Shown: positions 46,373 through 57,089, counted from the stretch's first letter. The stretch is 64,000 nt of DNA from Actinomycetales bacterium SN12 (GCA_002837415.1 PJCV01000002.1:372001-436000), one strand, 5' to 3'. Notes: generated from the letters alone by a model not told the origin. Program-made: numbers and translations.

Positions 46373-48868
46373 TCAGCGCGCGAGGGCTGCGGCTGCCGCG
46401 GCTCGGGCCTCCGCAGCCGTCGCAGCGCTGAGCGCCGCCTGCGCGGCGGCGCGGCACTGCTCGGGCGTCACCGCGGCGAGCGCCGCTGCCACCCGACCGA
46501 GAGAGCGCGAGGTCATCGACAGGCTGGTGACCCCGAGCCCGACGAGCACCGGCGCGAGCGCCGGGTCTGCCCCCGCCTCGCCGCACACTCCGACCGCGCG
46601 GCCTCGCGCGCGGCCCGCCGAGCCGACAGTTCCGATCAGCCGCAGCACCGCCGGCTGCCAGGGATCGTTGAGGTCTCCCAGCTCGCCCAGCAGACGATCC
46701 GCCGCCAGTGTGTACTGCGCGAGGTCATTGGTGCCGAGGCTGACGAAGTCGACGACATCGAGCAGCTCCGCGGCGAGGAGCGCCGCCGATGGGGTCTCGA
46801 TCATCACGCCGACCCGGTCGAGCCCGGCCGCCCTGGCTGCCACGGTGAAGTCGCGTGCCTCCTCGACCGTGGCCACCATCGGCGCCATCACCTCGACATG
46901 CGCGGATTCCGCCGACGCCGCCTCGGCCAGCGCGCGCAGCTGATCGTCGAGCAGCTCCGGCGCGCGCCGTGCGATGCGGAGTCCGCGAACGCCGAGCGCT
47001 GGATTCTGCTCGACATCGGCGTTGGCGAAGGGCAGCGGCTTGTCGCTGCCGGCATCGAGCGTGCGCACGACGACCTTGCGGCCGGCGAAGGGCGCCAGCA
47101 CTCCGCGATACGCCGCCACCTGCTCGGCGACCGTGGGCGCGTCGGCGCGGTCGAGGAAGCAGAACTCGGTGCGGAACAGGCCCACGCCCTCCGCGCCGGC
47201 GGCCGCTGCGGTGTCGGCATCCGCAGCTCCGCCGACGTTGGCGAGCAGTGGCAGCGACGATCCGTCGGCCAGCCGCCCTCTTCCGTCGAACGGCGCGATG
47301 ATCGCTGAGCGCATCGCCATGTCGATGCGCTCCCGCCCCGGCTCGATCTCGACGGTGCCGCGTTCACCGTCGACGAGCACGACCGCGCCCGCGGCGATAC
47401 GGGTTGCGCCGATGACGCTCACCACGGCGGGCAGGCCCAGAGAGCGGGCGATGATCGCGGTGTGCGAGGTCGGCCCGCCCTGCTCGGTGACGAGCGCCAC
47501 GCAGGAGCCGCCCTGCAGTGCCGCCGTGTCGGCCGGCGACAGGTCGCTCGCGACGAGCACGAAGGGCTCCTCGCGCTGCGGGGTGCCAGGCATGGCGAGA
47601 CCGCGAAGCTCGGCGATGATGCGGTCTCGCACGTCCCGCACATCGGCGATGCGCTCCGCCGTGCGTCCGCCCAGGCCCTCCAACGCCGTCTGCTGTGACG
47701 CCGCGACCTCCCAGATCGCGCGCGCAGCGCTGCGACCGGCGTCACGGACCAGCGCCGATGCGTCGGCGACGAGCTCGGGGTCGGATGCCAGCAGGCGAGA
47801 CGCCGCGAGGATGTCGCGCACCTGCCCGGACGCCGCGGCGGCGCGGGAGCGCAGGTCGTCTGCGACGGCGAGGGATGCCCGGCGGATGCGGGATGCCTCG
47901 GCCTCCCTGTCTTCGACGGCGATGACCACGGCGGCGTCGGGCTCCAGCACCGGGGGCACGAGAGTGAGAACGGATGCCGCGGCGAGACCCGCGCTCACGC
48001 CCCGGCCGCGCAGCACTGCTCCCGCTTCGACAGGTGGCGCCGCAGCGAGTGCCACCGAAGGTGAGGCGGAATCCGCAGCGGTGTCGACCTGATCGCCCTC
48101 GACGCCCTCACCGAACCCGTCGTCGAAGAGAGCGGCGACGGCTGCCAGCGCCTTCTCGTCGCCCTCCGCAGCCGAGAGCTCGATGACGTCACCTTGACGT
48201 GCGCCGAGCACGAGCAGGCGGCTCAGGCTCGCCGCGGCGACCTCCGACCCGTCGGGGAGTCTGCGCAGGCGCACATCCGCTCCGGCCGGTGCCTGGGCGA
48301 TGAGCGCCGCCGGGCGCGCATGGATGCCGAGCGGATTGCGCACTCGCACCTGCCGGATGATGCGCGTGCTCTCGGGCGCCGATACCTCGGGCACCGACGA
48401 CGCGGACCCGGGCGACTCTGGCTCCGGCAACGCCGCCTCGACGGAGGCACCCTCCTGCAGCTGGCCGGTCTTCGCATCCAGCGCCGCCGATGCCTCTGCT
48501 GCCACCACCTCGAGTGAGCCTCCGGCGGCGGCCGCGACCACCGCCGCCAGCAGCCCCTCGACGAAGGGTGCCGGTGCGAGGCGCACGGGTACGTCACTCG
48601 AGCGCAGTTCCAGAGCCAGCTCCGCGCTCATCACCGCCGAGCCGAGATCCATGAGCACGAGCACGCCGTCGCACTCCGCGGCCAGCTCGTCGATCGCGGA
48701 GGCCACGGCCATGGCATCCGTCCCCAGAATGGGCATCCCGTCGCCATCCGCGCCCGCCCCCGCGGCCACTCGCACCTGCGCACCGCCGCCGTGCACCATC
48801 TGCAGGGCGAGCTCGAGGGCCGCCTCCCCGAGCCGAGCGCTGTGGGAGACGGCGACGACGCCGATCAT
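46373..48868 (-). CDS. dhaM: DhaM-HPr-enzyme I fusion (dihydroxyacetone kinase phosphotransferase)
   Basis: An 831-residue multiphosphoryl transfer protein. Domain order: DhaM EIIA-like (about 1-135, phosphorylated His9 in AVSHSARLG), a linker, HPr (about 170-260, NPLGIHARPAALIAQ with His near 183), and a complete PTS enzyme I (about 285-831) with active-site GGPTSHTAIIARSLGLP (His near 468) and PEP-binding EGVGLFRTEF and SLGTNDLAQYTLAADR. E. coli DhaM carries only a shortened enzyme I part. Here one chain could run the whole PEP-to-DhaL phosphorelay. Start overlaps the dhaL stop. Confidence 0.93.
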   Translation of the reverse strand: MIGVVAVSHSARLGEAALELALQMVHGGGAQVRVAAGAGADGDGMPILGTDAMAVASAIDELAAECDGVLVLMDLGSAVMSAELALELRSSDVPVRLAPAPFVEGLLAAVVAAAAGGSLEVVAAEASAALDAKTGQLQEGASVEAALPEPESPGSASSVPEVSAPESTRIIRQVRVRNPLGIHARPAALIAQAPAGADVRLRRLPDGSEVAAASLSRLLVLGARQGDVIELSAAEGDEKALAAVAALFDDGFGEGVEGDQVDTAADSASPSVALAAAPPVEAGAVLRGRGVSAGLAAASVLTLVPPVLEPDAAVVIAVEDREAEASRIRRASLAVADDLRSRAAAASGQVRDILAASRLLASDPELVADASALVRDAGRSAARAIWEVAASQQTALEGLGGRTAERIADVRDVRDRIIAELRGLAMPGTPQREEPFVLVASDLSPADTAALQGGSCVALVTEQGGPTSHTAIIARSLGLPAVVSVIGATRIAAGAVVLVDGERGTVEIEPGRERIDMAMRSAIIAPFDGRGRLADGSSLPLLANVGGAADADTAAAAGAEGVGLFRTEFCFLDRADAPTVAEQVAAYRGVLAPFAGRKVVVRTLDAGSDKPLPFANADVEQNPALGVRGLRIARRAPELLDDQLRALAEAASAESAHVEVMAPMVATVEEARDFTVAARAAGLDRVGVMIETPSAALLAAELLDVVDFVSLGTNDLAQYTLAADRLLGELGDLNDPWQPAVLRLIGTVGSAGRARGRAVGVCGEAGADPALAPVLVGLGVTSLSMTSRSLGRVAAALAAVTPEQCRAAAQAALSAATAAEARAAAAAALAR

Positions 48869-49512
48869 CAGTCAGCGCCCTGAGCCGCCGCGGCGAGGGT
48901 CTCGAACAGGATCGCCGTCGATGCCGCACCGGGGTCGAGGTGTCCGGCGCTGCGTTCGCCGAGGTAGCTCGCGCGTCCCTTGCGAGCGACGAGTGGGAGG
49001 GTGGCGTCTCGTCCGGCTGCCGCCGCATCCGCCGCCCCGCCCAGCGCAGCCCCCAGGTCGGTTCCGTCGGCGAGGGCCGAGTCGAGCGCGTCGACGGCAG
49101 GTGCCATCGCGTCGTACATCGTCTTGTCGCCGGCCGCCGGCTTGCCGCGTGCGACGATGCCGTCGAGTCCGGCGCGCAGCGCGGCCGCGAGGCCCGCGCC
49201 GTCGAGTGTCGCCACGGCGCCCGCGGTCACGCCCATACGCAGGAAGAACGTCCCGTACAGGGGACCGCTCGCGCCGCCGACCGAGCTGACCAGGGTCATT
49301 CCCACACCTTTCAGCAGGTCGTCGATCGTGTCAGGTGCGCCGCCGCTCAGCTTCTCGACGACCGCCGCCATGCCCCGGGCCATGTTGGCGCCGTGATCGG
49401 CGTCGCCGATGGCCGAGTCGAGTTCGGTGAGCCACTCCCGCTTCTCGGTCATGGCGGTTGCGAAGCGGGAGATCCAGTCGTGCAGGGCGGCGGTGTCGAT
49501 GGTGGAGGTCAT
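48868..49512 (-). CDS. dhaL: Dihydroxyacetone kinase ADP-binding subunit DhaL
   Basis: The 214-residue nucleotide-binding subunit, which carries ADP as a cofactor rephosphorylated by DhaM. SAIGDADHGANMARGM has the aspartates that bind the two magnesium ions, and GGASGPLYGTFFLRMG forms the nucleotide pocket. Its stop overlaps the dhaM start by one base, and it follows dhaK by 45 bp. Confidence 0.94.
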   Translation of the reverse strand: MTSTIDTAALHDWISRFATAMTEKREWLTELDSAIGDADHGANMARGMAAVVEKLSGGAPDTIDDLLKGVGMTLVSSVGGASGPLYGTFFLRMGVTAGAVATLDGAGLAAALRAGLDGIVARGKPAAGDKTMYDAMAPAVDALDSALADGTDLGAALGGAADAAAAGRDATLPLVARKGRASYLGERSAGHLDPGAASTAILFETLAAAAQGAD

Positions 49513-49557
49513 GCGTGCTCCTGGTGTCGCGGGTCGGGTGTCGGCGATGGGCGCGGA

Positions 49558-50550
49558 TCAGGCGCCCCAGCGCAGGCCTGGTGTGACGACCGGGGCGTCC
49601 CACAGACGCAGAATCTCGTCGTCGGCCTTCAGCACGGTCACCGAGCAGCCGGCCATGTCGAGCGAGGTGATGTAGTTGCCGACGAGGTTGCGCACGATCT
49701 GCACGCCGGCCTCCTCGAGCAGCGCCGCGACCTCGGCGTACATCAGATACAGCTCGATCTGCGGGGTGGCGCCCATGCCGTTGAGCATGACGATCGCGGG
49801 GCCGGCGAAATCGAGATCGGCGAGGATCGGCTCGACGAGCTGCCGGGCGATGTCGGATGCCGGGGCCAGCGGCTCGCGGTGACGACCCGGCTCCCCGTGG
49901 ATGCCGATGCCGATCTCCATCTGGTCATCGGGGAGGTCGAAGGTGGGCTTGCCCGCCGCAGGCACCGTGCAGCTGGTGAGCGCCATGCCCATCGAGCGCC
50001 CCTGACCGTTGACCTTCTCGGCGAGCGCGACGACGGCGGCGAGGTCCTGCCCTTCCTCGGCGGCGGCACCCACGATCTTCTCCAGCAGCACGGTCAGGCC
50101 CACGCCGCGGCGCCCGGCGGTGTAGAGCGAGTCCTGCACCGCGACATCGTCGTCGACGACCACGGTGCCGACCTCGATGCCGTCCATCTCGGCGAGCTCT
50201 GCGGCCATCTCGAAGTTCAGCACGTCGCCCGTGTAGTTCTTCACGATGTGCAGCACGCCCGCGCCTCGGTCGACGGCCTTCGTGGCCGCCTGCACACGGT
50301 CGGGCGTGGGCGAGGTGAAGATCTCTCCGGCGACGGCGGCATCCAGCATCCCGACACCGACGAACCCGCCGTGCAGTGGTTCGTGACCCGACCCGCCACC
50401 GGATACGACGGCGACCTTGCCCTGCTCCTTCGGCGTCGCCCGCGTGATGACGTGCGTTTCGAGGTCTACCGAGAGCTCGGGATGTGCCGCCGCCACTCCC
50501 CGCAGCGACTCGACGAGCACGTCCTCGGGCTTGTTGATGAGCTTCTTCAT
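49558..50550 (-). CDS. dhaK: Dihydroxyacetone kinase substrate-binding subunit DhaK
   Basis: Binds dihydroxyacetone covalently and receives phosphate from DhaL-ATP. The 330-residue product begins [34 protein letters not shown] is the substrate loop, and the hemiaminal-forming histidine falls at His218 (GIGIHGEPG), the same number as in E. coli. I use the ATG at 50550, which follows GGAG; the frame is open to 50712 without homology. First gene of dhaKLM. Confidence 0.96.
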   Translation of the reverse strand: MKKLINKPEDVLVESLRGVAAAHPELSVDLETHVITRATPKEQGKVAVVSGGGSGHEPLHGGFVGVGMLDAAVAGEIFTSPTPDRVQAATKAVDRGAGVLHIVKNYTGDVLNFEMAAELAEMDGIEVGTVVVDDDVAVQDSLYTAGRRGVGLTVLLEKIVGAAAEEGQDLAAVVALAEKVNGQGRSMGMALTSCTVPAAGKPTFDLPDDQMEIGIGIHGEPGRHREPLAPASDIARQLVEPILADLDFAGPAIVMLNGMGATPQIELYLMYAEVAALLEEAGVQIVRNLVGNYITSLDMAGCSVTVLKADDEILRLWDAPVVTPGLRWGA

Positions 50551-50740
50551 GCTGCGATCTCCTTCGATCCTCAGGGCGGGGCCGGCACGCGAATGTGCTC
50601 CGTCATGGTCGAATCTGCTCGGAGCCCCTCCCGTTGTCAAGGTCGATCCCCGAGGCCGATGGGAACGTCCGGTTCGGCGGGCGGGGCTGGGGATGCCGGC
50701 CGCGGTTGCCAACGGCAGCGGGATCTGGAATCGTATTCCT

Positions 50741-50752
50741 GACCGAACGGTC
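50741..50752. promoter_or_regulatory. GACCGAACGGTC operator, PaaR-type candidate
   Basis: Perfect 12-bp palindrome 38 bp before the thiolase start. TetR-type PaaR repressors of phenylacetate genes bind dyads containing ACCG-N2-CGGT, as here. No paaR gene lies in the window. Confidence 0.6.
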
Positions 50753-50789
50753 TGTAATCATGCCGTCGCGGGTGATGGAGAGGATGACG

Positions 50790-51972
<1,183 letters not shown>

Positions 51973-51980
<8 letters not shown>

Positions 51981-52740
51981 GGCGCTGCGAATCGAGAGGC
52001 GAGATGATCGGACGGTCGTGACGCTCGATCGTCCTGCCGTGCGCAACGCGATCGACCAGGCCATGGTCGACGAGCTGCACGCCGTGTGCGCCGAGCTCGA
52101 GAGCACGCCCAGGGCGCTCGTCATCACGGGCGCCGACGGGGTGTTCGCCTCGGGAGCGGACATCCGTCAGCTGCGTGATCGCACCGCCGACGACGCGCGG
52201 CGCGGCATCAACTCGACCGTGTTCCGTCGCATCCGCGAGCTGCCGATGCCGGTCATCGCCGCCGTCGACGGCTATGCGCTCGGCGGCGGCGCCGAGCTCG
52301 CCTACGCTGCCGACATCCGCATCGGCACACCACGCGTCCGCATCGGAAACCCCGAGACGGGGCTCGGCATCATCGCCGCCGCCGGTGCGACGTGGCGTCT
52401 GCCGGAGATCGTCGGCCACGCGCGGGCGAGCGAGCTGCTGCTCACCGGCAGGATCATCGACGCCGACGAAGCTCTCGCGTGGGGCCTGCTGTCGTCGCTG
52501 CACGAGCCCGACGAGCTGCTCGGGGCGGCGCACGCCCTCGCCGACCGCATCTGCGTGAACGGCGCGCGGGCCACCGCACTCACCAAGCGTGCCCTGCTCG
52601 CGCCCCCTGATCAGCATCCGGCGATCGAGCTCGAGCTGCAGGCCGAGCTGTTCGACAGCGACGAGAAGCACCAGCGGATGACGGCGTTCCTCGAGCGCGG
52701 AGAGCGCCGGTCACAGCGATCCGAGAAGGAGAGTCGATGA
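51973..52740 (+). CDS. Enoyl-CoA hydratase/isomerase, PaaF/PaaG-like
   Basis: A 255-residue crotonase-fold enzyme of the phenylacetate lower pathway. The oxyanion-hole segments are ASGADIRQL and DGYALGGGAELAYAADI, and the catalytic Glu region is GNPETGLGIIAAAGAT. It could be the PaaF hydratase or the PaaG isomerase; one such gene is present where proteobacterial clusters have two. The ATG at 51973 overlaps the thiolase end. Its 3' end overlaps the next gene by ATGA. Confidence 0.88.
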
Positions 52741-53591
52741 GCGTTCCCGGAATCGTCGGCGTGCTCGGCGGCGGGCGCATGGGCGCCGGCATCGCGCACG
52801 CATTCCTCATGGCGGGGGCGCGCGTGCGGCTCGTCGAGCGCGACGAGGAATCCGCCGAGGCTGCGCGCACGCGGGTGCTGGCGAGCATCGAGAACTCCGT
52901 GCGCCGCGGCGACCTCCTCGAGGCGCAGCACGTGATCGAGTCGTTCGCCGTGCATACCGACCCCGCGACGTTCATGAACGCGGGACTGGTGATCGAGGCC
53001 GTGCCCGAGGACCGCACGCTGAAGGCCGGCGCCCTGGCGCAGATCGAGCAGCTCGTCGCGCAGGATGCCGTGCTCGCCACCAACACGTCGTCGATCTCGA
53101 TCGACGAGCTCGCGGCATCCCTCACCCGACCCGAGCGGTTCCTCGGCTTGCACTTCTTCAACCCGGTTCCGGCGTCGCAGCTCGTGGAGATCGTCGTCGG
53201 CGAGCGCACCGATCGTGCCGTCGTCGACGCCGCCCGCGAGTGGGTCGCGACGCTGCGCAAGACGCCGGTCGTGGTGCGCGACTCCCCCGGTTTCGCGTCG
53301 AGCCGGCTGGGGGTGCTGCTGGGCCTGGAGGCGATCCGGATGCTCGAGGAGGGCGTCAGCGACGCGGCCGACATCGACGCGGCCATGGAGCTGGGGTATC
53401 GGCATCCGATGGGTCCGCTGCGCACGACCGACGTGGTCGGTCTGGACGTGCGCCTCGGGATCGCCGAGGAGCTCGCCCGCGAGCTCGGGCCGCGGTTCGA
53501 GCCGCCGCGGCTGCTGCGGCAGATGGTGGATGCCGGAAAGCTGGGCCGCAAGAGCGGCGAGGGGTTCTACGTGTGGAACGAGGAGAGATGA
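52737..53591 (+). CDS. 3-hydroxyacyl-CoA dehydrogenase, PaaH-like
   Basis: A 284-residue NAD-dependent dehydrogenase oxidising 3-hydroxyadipyl-CoA. Rossmann motif GVLGGGRMGAGIAHAFLMAG at the N-terminus, catalytic His in LGLHFFNPVP (about 140), and the C-terminal segment GYRHPMGPLRTTDVVGLDV with GFYVWNEE at the end. ATGA overlaps on both sides make it translationally coupled to the hydratase and to paaZ. Confidence 0.93.
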   Translation: MSVPGIVGVLGGGRMGAGIAHAFLMAGARVRLVERDEESAEAARTRVLASIENSVRRGDLLEAQHVIESFAVHTDPATFMNAGLVIEAVPEDRTLKAGALAQIEQLVAQDAVLATNTSSISIDELAASLTRPERFLGLHFFNPVPASQLVEIVVGERTDRAVVDAAREWVATLRKTPVVVRDSPGFASSRLGVLLGLEAIRMLEEGVSDAADIDAAMELGYRHPMGPLRTTDVVGLDVRLGIAEELARELGPRFEPPRLLRQMVDAGKLGRKSGEGFYVWNEER

Positions 53592-55726
53592 CCGATTTTC
53601 TGCCGAGCTACGTCCAGGGCGAGTGGTGGACGCCCGGTTGGGTTGCTGAGCCTGTCGAAGCACCTGAGTCCCCGAGCCCGTCGCCTGTACTGAGCGAGCG
53701 CAAGCGAGACGAAGTGAAGGGCACCGACGTCCGCGACGCGTCGACCGGCGAGGTCGTCACCCGGGTCTCGACCGAGGGCCTCGACCTCGCGGGCGCGCTG
53801 GAGTACGCGCGAACGACCGGCCACGCGAGCCTGGCTGAGCTGACCTTCCACCAGCGGGCTCTGCTGCTCAAGCAGTTCGCGCTCGCGCTCACCGAACGCA
53901 AGGACGAGCTGTACGCGCTGTCGGCGCGCACCGGGGCGACGAAGACCGACTCGTGGGTCGACATCGACGGCGGCATCGGCGTGCTGTTCTCATACTCGGG
54001 AAAGGGTCGTCGTGAGCTGCCCAACGGTCGCGTGCACGTCGACGGCCCGGTGGAGCCGCTCTCGAAGGACGGCAGCTTCCTCGGCCGGCACGTGTACACG
54101 ACGCTGCCGGGTGTCGCCGTTCAGATCAACGCATTCAACTTCCCGGTGTGGGGGTCGCTCGAGAAGCTCGCCCCGGCGTTCCTCGCCGGCATGCCGACGC
54201 TCGTGAAGCCGGCGACGCCCACCGGGTACCTAGCCGAGGCGATGGTGCGCATCCTCGTCGAGTCGGGGCTGCTGCCCGAGGGGTCGCTGCAGCTGGTCAC
54301 CGGCAGCGTGCCCGACCTGTTCGATCACCTGCGGCTCGGCGATCTGGTCGGGTTCACCGGCAGCGCCTCCACGGCCGAGAAGCTGCGGCAGCACCCGGCC
54401 GTGCAGACCGGCGGGGTGCGCTTCACCACCGAGACCGACTCCATCAACGCGTCGGTGCTGGGCACGGATGCCGTCGAGGGGACGCCGGAGTTCAACGCGT
54501 ACGTGCGTCAGCTGGTGGCGGAGATGACGACCAAGGCCGGCCAGAAGTGCACCGCGATCCGCCGGGCGATCGTTCCGAGGGCGACCGCCGATGCCGTCAC
54601 CGACGCGGTGCGCGCGCGCATCGCAGAGAAGACGGTGCTCGGCGACCCGCGCGCCGAGGGTGTGACGATGGGCCCGCTGGCGTCGACCGCGCAGCGCGAC
54701 GAGGTGCTGCGGCAGGTGCAGAAGCTGCAGGATGCCGGCGGTCGCGTCGTCGTCGGCTCTCCTGATGCTCCGTCGGTCCGTCACGCCGACGGGTCGACGG
54801 GTCCGGCGCCAGACGGCGCCTTCGTCGCACCGCTGCTGCTGCGCTTCGACGACGCGAACGTCGAGGCCGTGCACGACGTCGAGGCGTTCGGTCCGGTGTC
54901 GTCGCTGCTCACGTACTCCACGACTGCCGAAGCCGCAGAGCTGGTCGCCCGCGGCGGCGGTTCACTGGTCACCAGCATCGCCACGCACGACCCGGCTCAG
55001 GCGGTCGAGCTCGCGACGCGCATCGCGCCCTTCAACGGCCGGATGCTGCTGCTCGACCGTGACGACGCCCGCTCGTCCACCGGGCACGGGTCTCCCCTGC
55101 CGGGGCTCGTGCACGGCGGCCCCGGTCGGGCGGGCGGCGGCGAGGAGCTCGGCGGCATCCGCGCCGTGCTGCACCACATGCAGCGCACGGCCGTGCAGGG
55201 TTCACCCGAGATGCTCACCGCGCTGACCGGCGTGTGGCACGCGGGTGCGACGACGAACGCCGGCGACCGGCATCCGTTCCGCAAGTCGCTGGCCGAGCTG
55301 CGCATCGGCGACCAGATCGCGTCGGATGCCCGAGAGGTGACGCTCGACGACATCGAGACGTTCGCGCACTTCACCGGCGACACCTTCTACGCCCACATGG
55401 ACGAGGACTCCGCGGCCGCCAACCCGTTCTTCCCCGGACGTGTCGCCCACGGCTACCTGCTCGTGTCGTGGGCCGCGGGGCTGTTCGTCGACCCGGAGCC
55501 CGGTCCCGTGCTGGCGAATTACGGGCTCGAGAACCTGCGCTTCATCACCCCGGTGTCGCCGGGCGACAGCATCCGGGTCGAGCTGACGGCGAAGCAGATC
55601 ACGCCGCGCGAGACCGACGAGTACGGCGAGGTGCGCTGGGACGCGGTGATCCGCAATCAGGACGAGGAGATCGTCGCGACGTACGACGTGCTGACGCTGG
55701 TGAGCAAGGAAGCGGTGGCCGCCTGA
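53588..55726 (+). CDS. paaZ: Bifunctional oxepin-CoA hydrolase / aldehyde dehydrogenase PaaZ
   Basis: Opens the oxepin-CoA ring and oxidises the resulting aldehyde. The 712-residue protein has an aldehyde dehydrogenase domain (about 1-530; Cys321 in AGQKCTAIRRAIVP) and a MaoC-like hydratase domain (about 560-712; FAHFTGDTFYAHMDEDSAAA, FPGRVAHGYLL). The start at 53588 overlaps the previous stop by ATGA. Near residues 18-42 there is an extra stretch (EPVEAPESPSPSPVLSERKRD) encoded by two different repeat elements (53646-53721), placed before the conserved DASTGEVVTRV. No ring-epoxidase (PaaABCDE) or PaaK ligase gene is in the window. Confidence 0.94.
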   Translation: MTDFLPSYVQGEWWTPGWVAEPVEAPESPSPSPVLSERKRDEVKGTDVRDASTGEVVTRVSTEGLDLAGALEYARTTGHASLAELTFHQRALLLKQFALALTERKDELYALSARTGATKTDSWVDIDGGIGVLFSYSGKGRRELPNGRVHVDGPVEPLSKDGSFLGRHVYTTLPGVAVQINAFNFPVWGSLEKLAPAFLAGMPTLVKPATPTGYLAEAMVRILVESGLLPEGSLQLVTGSVPDLFDHLRLGDLVGFTGSASTAEKLRQHPAVQTGGVRFTTETDSINASVLGTDAVEGTPEFNAYVRQLVAEMTTKAGQKCTAIRRAIVPRATADAVTDAVRARIAEKTVLGDPRAEGVTMGPLASTAQRDEVLRQVQKLQDAGGRVVVGSPDAPSVRHADGSTGPAPDGAFVAPLLLRFDDANVEAVHDVEAFGPVSSLLTYSTTAEAAELVARGGGSLVTSIATHDPAQAVELATRIAPFNGRMLLLDRDDARSSTGHGSPLPGLVHGGPGRAGGGEELGGIRAVLHHMQRTAVQGSPEMLTALTGVWHAGATTNAGDRHPFRKSLAELRIGDQIASDAREVTLDDIETFAHFTGDTFYAHMDEDSAAANPFFPGRVAHGYLLVSWAAGLFVDPEPGPVLANYGLENLRFITPVSPGDSIRVELTAKQITPRETDEYGEVRWDAVIRNQDEEIVATYDVLTLVSKEAVAA
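53646..53721 (+). repeat. Two repeat elements inserted in the PaaZ N-terminal linker
   Basis: CTGAGCCTGTCGAAG (53646-53660) is the core of the dispersed element in reverse orientation. After a short gap, CTGAGCGAGCGCAAGCGAGA, followed by CGAAGTGAAGGG and ending at 53721, resembles a second repeat type with its own CTGAGCGAG start. Confidence 0.65.
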
Positions 55727-55844
55727 ACAGTGCTTGCCGAAAACGGCGCAGTCGGGGTTTTGGCGATATCGGTTTCGGCAGGGAGTTTCGGCGGCGGGTG
55801 GGTTTTCGGCGTGTCGAGGCTTCGAACACTGAGCCAGACGCGGT

Positions 55845-55868
55845 CGCCGGAAACGATCGTTTCCGGCG
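55845..55868. other. Perfect 24-bp palindrome
   Basis: Each half is CGCCGGAAACGA and its exact reverse complement. It lies alone between paaZ and the DUF1990 gene, 119 bp after the paaZ stop. It could be an operator or a hairpin, but there is no T tract. Nearby are several TTTCGGC direct copies (about 55780-55820). Confidence 0.8.
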
Positions 55869-55978
55869 GGTACCACGCCACTTCGCAGAAGCGTTCCGGC
55901 GATGGTGAGCGATCTACGTCATGATCGGGTGATGAGGGTAGCGATCACCGGTGGAACCGTGCCGCGAAGGGCTGGCTC

Positions 55979-56452
55979 GTGACCAGTCCAGAGCTTCGCG
56001 AGTGGCCTCCTGGCGGGCGCGGTTACCGCCGTTTGGAGACCTCGGCGGTCGTTGGGCGCGGAGACCCGGCGTGGGAGCGTGCTGCTCGGGATGTTCTCCG
56101 TTGGCGAGTGAAAACGTCGAGCGGGTTTGCGGTCGACTCAACCCGTCCCGTTGCAAAGGGAGACCAGGTGACCGTTACCGCACGGCTGCTGAACTTCACT
56201 GTCGTTGAGCCGGTGGAAGTCGTGAACGTCGTGGATGAGCAGAACAGGGTCGGATTCGCGTACCGGACTTTGCCCGGGCACCCCGTGCGAGGAGAAGAAG
56301 CGTTCATCGTCCACCGGCACAACGACAATGTCTATCTCACCGTCCGCTCGCTGACCCAGCCCGCTCCGCAGCAACCGTGGAGAGCCCTTTACCCGCTGCT
56401 GCTCATCGCCCAGCGGATTGCGCGACGACGCTACATGAGGTCGCTGCGCTGA
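55979..56452 (+). CDS. DUF1990-family protein
   Basis: A 157-residue protein of the DUF1990 family, seen in plants and actinobacteria; function unknown. Recognisable elements are RGYRRLETSAVVGRGDPAWERAARDVLRWRV and the conserved FAYRTLPGHPVRGEEAFIVHR near residues 95-115. The start is a GTG at 55979; no good ribosome binding site is visible. Codons are less extreme in GC than those of the paa operon, which fits the accessory character of this stretch. Confidence 0.8.
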   Translation: MTSPELREWPPGGRGYRRLETSAVVGRGDPAWERAARDVLRWRVKTSSGFAVDSTRPVAKGDQVTVTARLLNFTVVEPVEVVNVVDEQNRVGFAYRTLPGHPVRGEEAFIVHRHNDNVYLTVRSLTQPAPQQPWRALYPLLLIAQRIARRRYMRSLR

Positions 56453-56475
56453 GAGGGTCCGCCTGGCGTCGCGAG

Positions 56476-56507
56476 TCGAGTGGACACCTCGTTTTCGAGT
56501 GGACACC
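56476..56507 (+). repeat. Direct repeat TCGAGTGGACACC (two copies)
   Basis: Two identical 13-bp copies, 56476-56488 and 56495-56507, separated by 6 bp, between the DUF1990 gene and the immunity remnant. They could be a remnant of a mobile-element junction, but no transposase is present. Confidence 0.6.
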
Positions 56508-56641
56508 GCCGCACCCGCCGAAACCCTTGCCCATTCTTGGTTACGACCAACGTTGCGGTCGGCGTTCCGACCTCGGCTCCGCGACCCCGCCGCGAACGAT
56601 CGATTTCGGTAGCCGTCCCACGATGGCGGAACAATGGGGGT

Positions 56642-57002
56642 ATGGGAGCTGGAGACTTTGATCTGACGATGAACGAGCTTCGAACGCGCAGCCAAGGGCG
56701 TCTCCGAGGAAACCGCTCAGCTCGCGGCACTCGCATGCGGCGACGCCGCTGCGGCTGCCTACCTTCACCCGATCGCGAAAGCTTCGCAGGTCGGTCACAT
56801 ACTCCGCGCCGCCGCGTGCGTCGCGCGGGTAACCGAGCTGAGGAAAGGGACCACGGGCGGCGACACGGTTCGCGTTGTGGCCGATCGGGCCACTCCACCT
56901 CTGACCGAAATACTTCGTCGATATCCGCCCGCGTCACCCGGTAGCTCGCGAGTTTCACAGCTCATGAGTGCCCTCGATTCAGCGATTCGGAACCGAAGCT
57001 AG
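56642..57002 (+). pseudogene. Remnant of an 'ALAxGDAAAAAYLHP' immunity-type gene
   Basis: A disrupted copy of a family annotated as putative immunity proteins. From the ATG at 56642 the frame reads MGAGDFDLTMNELR, the usual beginning. The rest continues in another frame, from about 56695 to the stop at 57000-57002: LACGDAAAAAYLHPIAKASQ, VGHILRAAACVARVTEL, LTEILRRYPPAS, RVSQLMSALDSAI. About 70 residues normally found between these parts are missing, so an internal deletion with frameshift has broken the gene. Recognition of the family is from memory of its conserved C-terminus. Confidence 0.65.
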
Positions 57003-57077
57003 GGACCGAAACCGCTTCTCCCGAAACTTCGCTTCGAAGCGGACCTCGTTTGCGGCGAGCTGAACTCACGAATCGGG

Positions 57078-57083
57078 CAGGCT
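57078..57083 (+). promoter_or_regulatory. -10 box of a leaderless promoter (NTF2-like gene)
   Basis: CAGGCT ends 6 nt before the ATG at 57090. Confidence 0.4.
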
Positions 57084-57089
57084 GATCAC

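Noticed and set aside
56480..56944. A 154-codon plus-strand frame
   Set aside because: It reads through the immunity remnant out of frame and has no recognisable domain.
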